NCBI GenBank assembly: GCA_029098225.1
Contig: JAQXNX010000014.1
Coordinates: forward strand, 124,001-188,000
Reading direction: 5' to 3'
Length of the DNA: 64,000 nt
Source of the DNA: Spirochaetales bacterium
GTDB lineage: Bacteria; Spirochaetota; Spirochaetia; Treponematales; Treponemataceae
A model generated the notes under the pieces. That model was not told where the DNA came from. It made no database searches and saw only the letters and a list, made by a program, of their open reading frames with translations. A program made the translations under genes and the position numbers. This document shows, one piece after another, positions 61,804 to 64,000 of this stretch; within the stretch, counting starts at the first letter, position 1; every line of letters starts with the position of its first letter.

Positions 61804-61900
61804 AGCTTGTAAATAAGCTGATAAACTCTCTCCGATGTCCAGCAACGCTGGACGGCAGGCTTCCTTTTTAGTGTTACTGGTTAGGAAGCCTGTTTTATTT
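61804..61900 (+). ncRNA. Putative ~97-nt small RNA of unknown class
   Basis: Promoter at 61769; hairpin GTCCAGC-aac-GCTGGAC; terminator CAGGCTTCC...GGAAGCCTG TTTTATTTT; no + strand gene follows directly. Confidence 0.65.
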
Positions 61901-61983
61901 TAACTCAATAAATTTTATTGCCTTTTTTCAGCACTTTCTGCGATGCAAAAATGCGCAAATCAAACAACAAAAAAGTGCGCAAA

Positions 61984-62013
61984 TTAAAAAATATCGTTCA
62001 CGATATTTTTTAA
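61984..62013. terminator. Hairpin after cysE
   Basis: TTAAAAAATATCG-ttca-CGATATTTTTTAA. Confidence 0.7.
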
Positions 62014-62877
62014 TTATCCCTGTGTAATTACTGAGCCGGCAGGAACAGATTCTGTAACCCAGGTGTTACCACCAATTGTAGAACCTCTTCCTATAACAGT
62101 TTCGCCGCCTAAAATTGTTGCGTTTGCGTAAATTGTTACATCGTCTTCAATAGTAGGATGTCTTTTTTTATTTTGAAGTGTTTTTTTAACGCTTAATGCT
62201 CCCAGTGTAACTCCCTGATAGATTTTTACATTATTTCCAATAACACAGGTTTCTCCAATAACTACACCAGTTCCGTGATCAATAAAAAAAGATTCGCCTA
62301 TACTTGCACCAGGATGAATATCTATTCCGGTTTTTCCGTGAACATGTTCTGTCATAATTCGAGGGATAATTGGAACTCCGCTTTTATAAAGGAAGTGTGC
62401 AATTCTGTATACAAGAATAGCCTCAAGTCCAGGATAAGAAAGAATTATTTCTTCATTGCTTTTTGCTGCCGGGTCTCCGCCATAGGTTGCAAGTGTATCC
62501 AGCTGAATTTTTCTTCTTATTTCCGGAATTTCTTCTATCAAAGCAACTGCAGTTTGTTCTGCAAGTTTAAAGCAATGCGATTCCTGAATATTTTCTACTT
62601 CGCCTGTTTCCTGCGCTTTTGTGTAAATTAATGCTTTTTGAATTTCGCGGGTAAGATGAGCAATTATGCTGTTTACTCTTTGGCCGGTAATATATCGCAG
62701 GTTTATAGGATCAATATCTTCTGCAACTCGAAAACCAGGAAAAACCAGAGTCTGTAAATCCGACAGAACGTTAACAACATTCTGTCGGTTTGGAAATGCC
62801 TGAGTATCACTGCGGTTTACAAGACCATAACGATCATAGGAATCTAAGATTCCGTCAATTAACATATCAATATTCAT
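62014..62877 (-). CDS. cysE: Serine O-acetyltransferase (EpsC/CysE type)
   Basis: EHVHGKTGIDIHPGASIGESFFIDHGTGVVIGETCVIGNNVKIYQGVTLGALS. Confidence 0.93.
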   Translation of the reverse strand: MNIDMLIDGILDSYDRYGLVNRSDTQAFPNRQNVVNVLSDLQTLVFPGFRVAEDIDPINLRYITGQRVNSIIAHLTREIQKALIYTKAQETGEVENIQESHCFKLAEQTAVALIEEIPEIRRKIQLDTLATYGGDPAAKSNEEIILSYPGLEAILVYRIAHFLYKSGVPIIPRIMTEHVHGKTGIDIHPGASIGESFFIDHGTGVVIGETCVIGNNVKIYQGVTLGALSVKKTLQNKKRHPTIEDDVTIYANATILGGETVIGRGSTIGGNTWVTESVPAGSVITQG

Positions 62878-62962
62878 AGTTGTATAATAGCATAGTGCAA
62901 TTATAAAGAAAATGATAAAATGCAAAATATTATATTTTTTTTTAAAACTAAAGGATTTTTTA

Positions 62963-62991
62963 TTGACATAATTATTTTATTTAATTATATT
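62963..62991 (+). promoter_or_regulatory. Promoter of tRNA-Thr-rpmG-tRNA-Trp-secE-nusG
   Basis: TTGACA-N17-TATATT. Confidence 0.8.
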
Positions 62992-63034
62992 CATAGGACG
63001 CACATTTTCTATAGCACAGTGCAGGTGCGAATTT

Positions 63035-63107
63035 GCCCCTTTAGCTCAGTTGGTAGAGCACCACATCGGTAATGTGGAGGTCTGCAGTTCGATTCTGCAA
63101 ATGGGCT
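63035..63107 (+). tRNA. tRNA-Thr (GGT)
   Basis: Cloverleaf: GCCCCTT acceptor, CCACA-TCGGTAA-TGTGG anticodon arm, TGCAG-TTCGATT-CTGCA T arm; CCA not encoded. Confidence 0.93.
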
Positions 63108-63137
63108 TTTGAAAATATATATACAGGAGTTAATATT

Positions 63138-63314
63138 ATGGCTAGCAAGAAAAAGGGTGCCGTAGAAATTATTGCTTTACAGTGTACAGAGTGTAAGAGA
63201 AAAAATTACACAACTTATAAGAATCGTAAGAATATTACTGGAAAGCTCGAAAAGAATAAGTATTGCCCGTTCTGCAAGAAGAGTATTCTTCATAAAGAAA
63301 CAAAGGCAAAATAA
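63138..63314 (+). CDS. rpmG: 50S ribosomal protein L33
   Basis: [50 protein letters not shown]. Confidence 0.97.
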   Translation: MASKKKGAVEIIALQCTECKRKNYTTYKNRKNITGKLEKNKYCPFCKKSILHKETKAK

Positions 63315-63352
63315 TTTTGGTATTTAGCCGGCTTAGGTCGGTTTAGATATAT

Positions 63353-63425
63353 AGGGCAGTAGTTCAGCTGGTAGAGCAGCGGTCTCCAAAACCGCCTGTC
63401 GTGGGTTCAAATCCTGCCTGCCCTG
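63353..63425 (+). tRNA. tRNA-Trp (CCA)
   Basis: AGGGCAG...CGGTCTCCAAAACCG...CTGCCCTG. Confidence 0.95.
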
Positions 63426-63454
63426 TTTTTTTTATTTTTTTAAAGGAAAAGGTT

Positions 63455-63637
63455 ATGGCTAAAGTATTTCAATTTTTTAAGGAAAGTGGTGCAGAATTAA
63501 AGAAGGTTGATTGGCCTACAAAAGAAGATGTATTCTCATCTATAAAGGTTGTTATTCTTTCTACTCTTATTGTAGCTGTAATTCTTGGACTGCTTGATTT
63601 AGGCTTCACACAGTTGTTCCGCTTGATAGTAAAATAG
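63455..63637 (+). CDS. secE: Preprotein translocase SecE
   Basis: MAKVFQFFKESGAELKKVDWPTKEDVFSSIKVV. Confidence 0.95.
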   Translation: MAKVFQFFKESGAELKKVDWPTKEDVFSSIKVVILSTLIVAVILGLLDLGFTQLFRLIVK

Positions 63638-63646
63638 GACGGAAAG

Positions 63647-64000
63647 ATGTCTAAAAGTTGGTATATACTTCATACATACACAGGTTACGAAAACAAGATT
63701 GAAAAGACTATCCGCTCATTACTTGAAAAGAGTGAAATAGATCCAAATGTAATTTCTGATGTTAGAGTTCCTGTAGAAGAGCTTGTAGAAATCAAAGATG
63801 GTAAGAAAAGAACTCGTATGAACAAATTCCTTCCGGGATATATAATGCTGGAAATGGATTTGCCTGAGCTTGGCTGGAAAGATACTTGTTCAAAGCTTTA
63901 TCGTATTCAGGGTGTTACAGGTTTTGTAGGAAATGTAGATCGCAATAAGAGACCTTTCCCTATTACTGCAGATGAAGCAAAAAATCTTTTACAGAAGTCT
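63647..64000 (+). CDS. nusG: Transcription termination/antitermination protein NusG (partial at window end)
   Basis: MSKSWYILHTYTGYENKIEKTIRSLLEKSE ... MNKFLPGYIMLEMDL. Confidence 0.97.
   Translation, partial: MSKSWYILHTYTGYENKIEKTIRSLLEKSEIDPNVISDVRVPVEELVEIKDGKKRTRMNKFLPGYIMLEMDLPELGWKDTCSKLYRIQGVTGFVGNVDRNKRPFPITADEAKNLLQKS

Overview
This is an AT-rich spirochaete (Treponema-like, probably gut or rumen) chromosomal window carrying mostly housekeeping genes. These include tex, metK plus ECF transporter, nth, ttcA-like, aspS, groEL, infA, tyrS, asnS, rpoN, hprK-ptsH-lexA-holA, radA, cysE, and tRNA-Thr-rpmG-tRNA-Trp-secE-nusG. Accessory genes include a GH115 glucuronidase, two Ntn amide hydrolases, a LytTR/DUF3021 pair, and lipoproteins. 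No prophage, CRISPR array or intact IS was recognised. The most interesting signals are in non-coding or gene-edge DNA. (1) A SAM-II-type riboswitch precedes metK and the ECF transporter. (2) A Tyr-codon leader peptide with terminator and antiterminator lies between infA and tyrS. (3) A small two-hairpin palindromic repeat family (HP1-GTAA-HP2, with compensatory stem changes) occurs just after groEL, inside a duplicated asnS 3' end, and in frame inside the GH115 ORF. (4) A ~97-nt orphan sRNA candidate has a consensus promoter and a terminator. (5) There is a structured aspS leader with an intrinsic terminator, a ~98-nt giant hairpin with a partial duplicate near hsp20, and many genes with a -10 box directly at the start codon (leaderless). 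All family assignments were made by eye without database searches.
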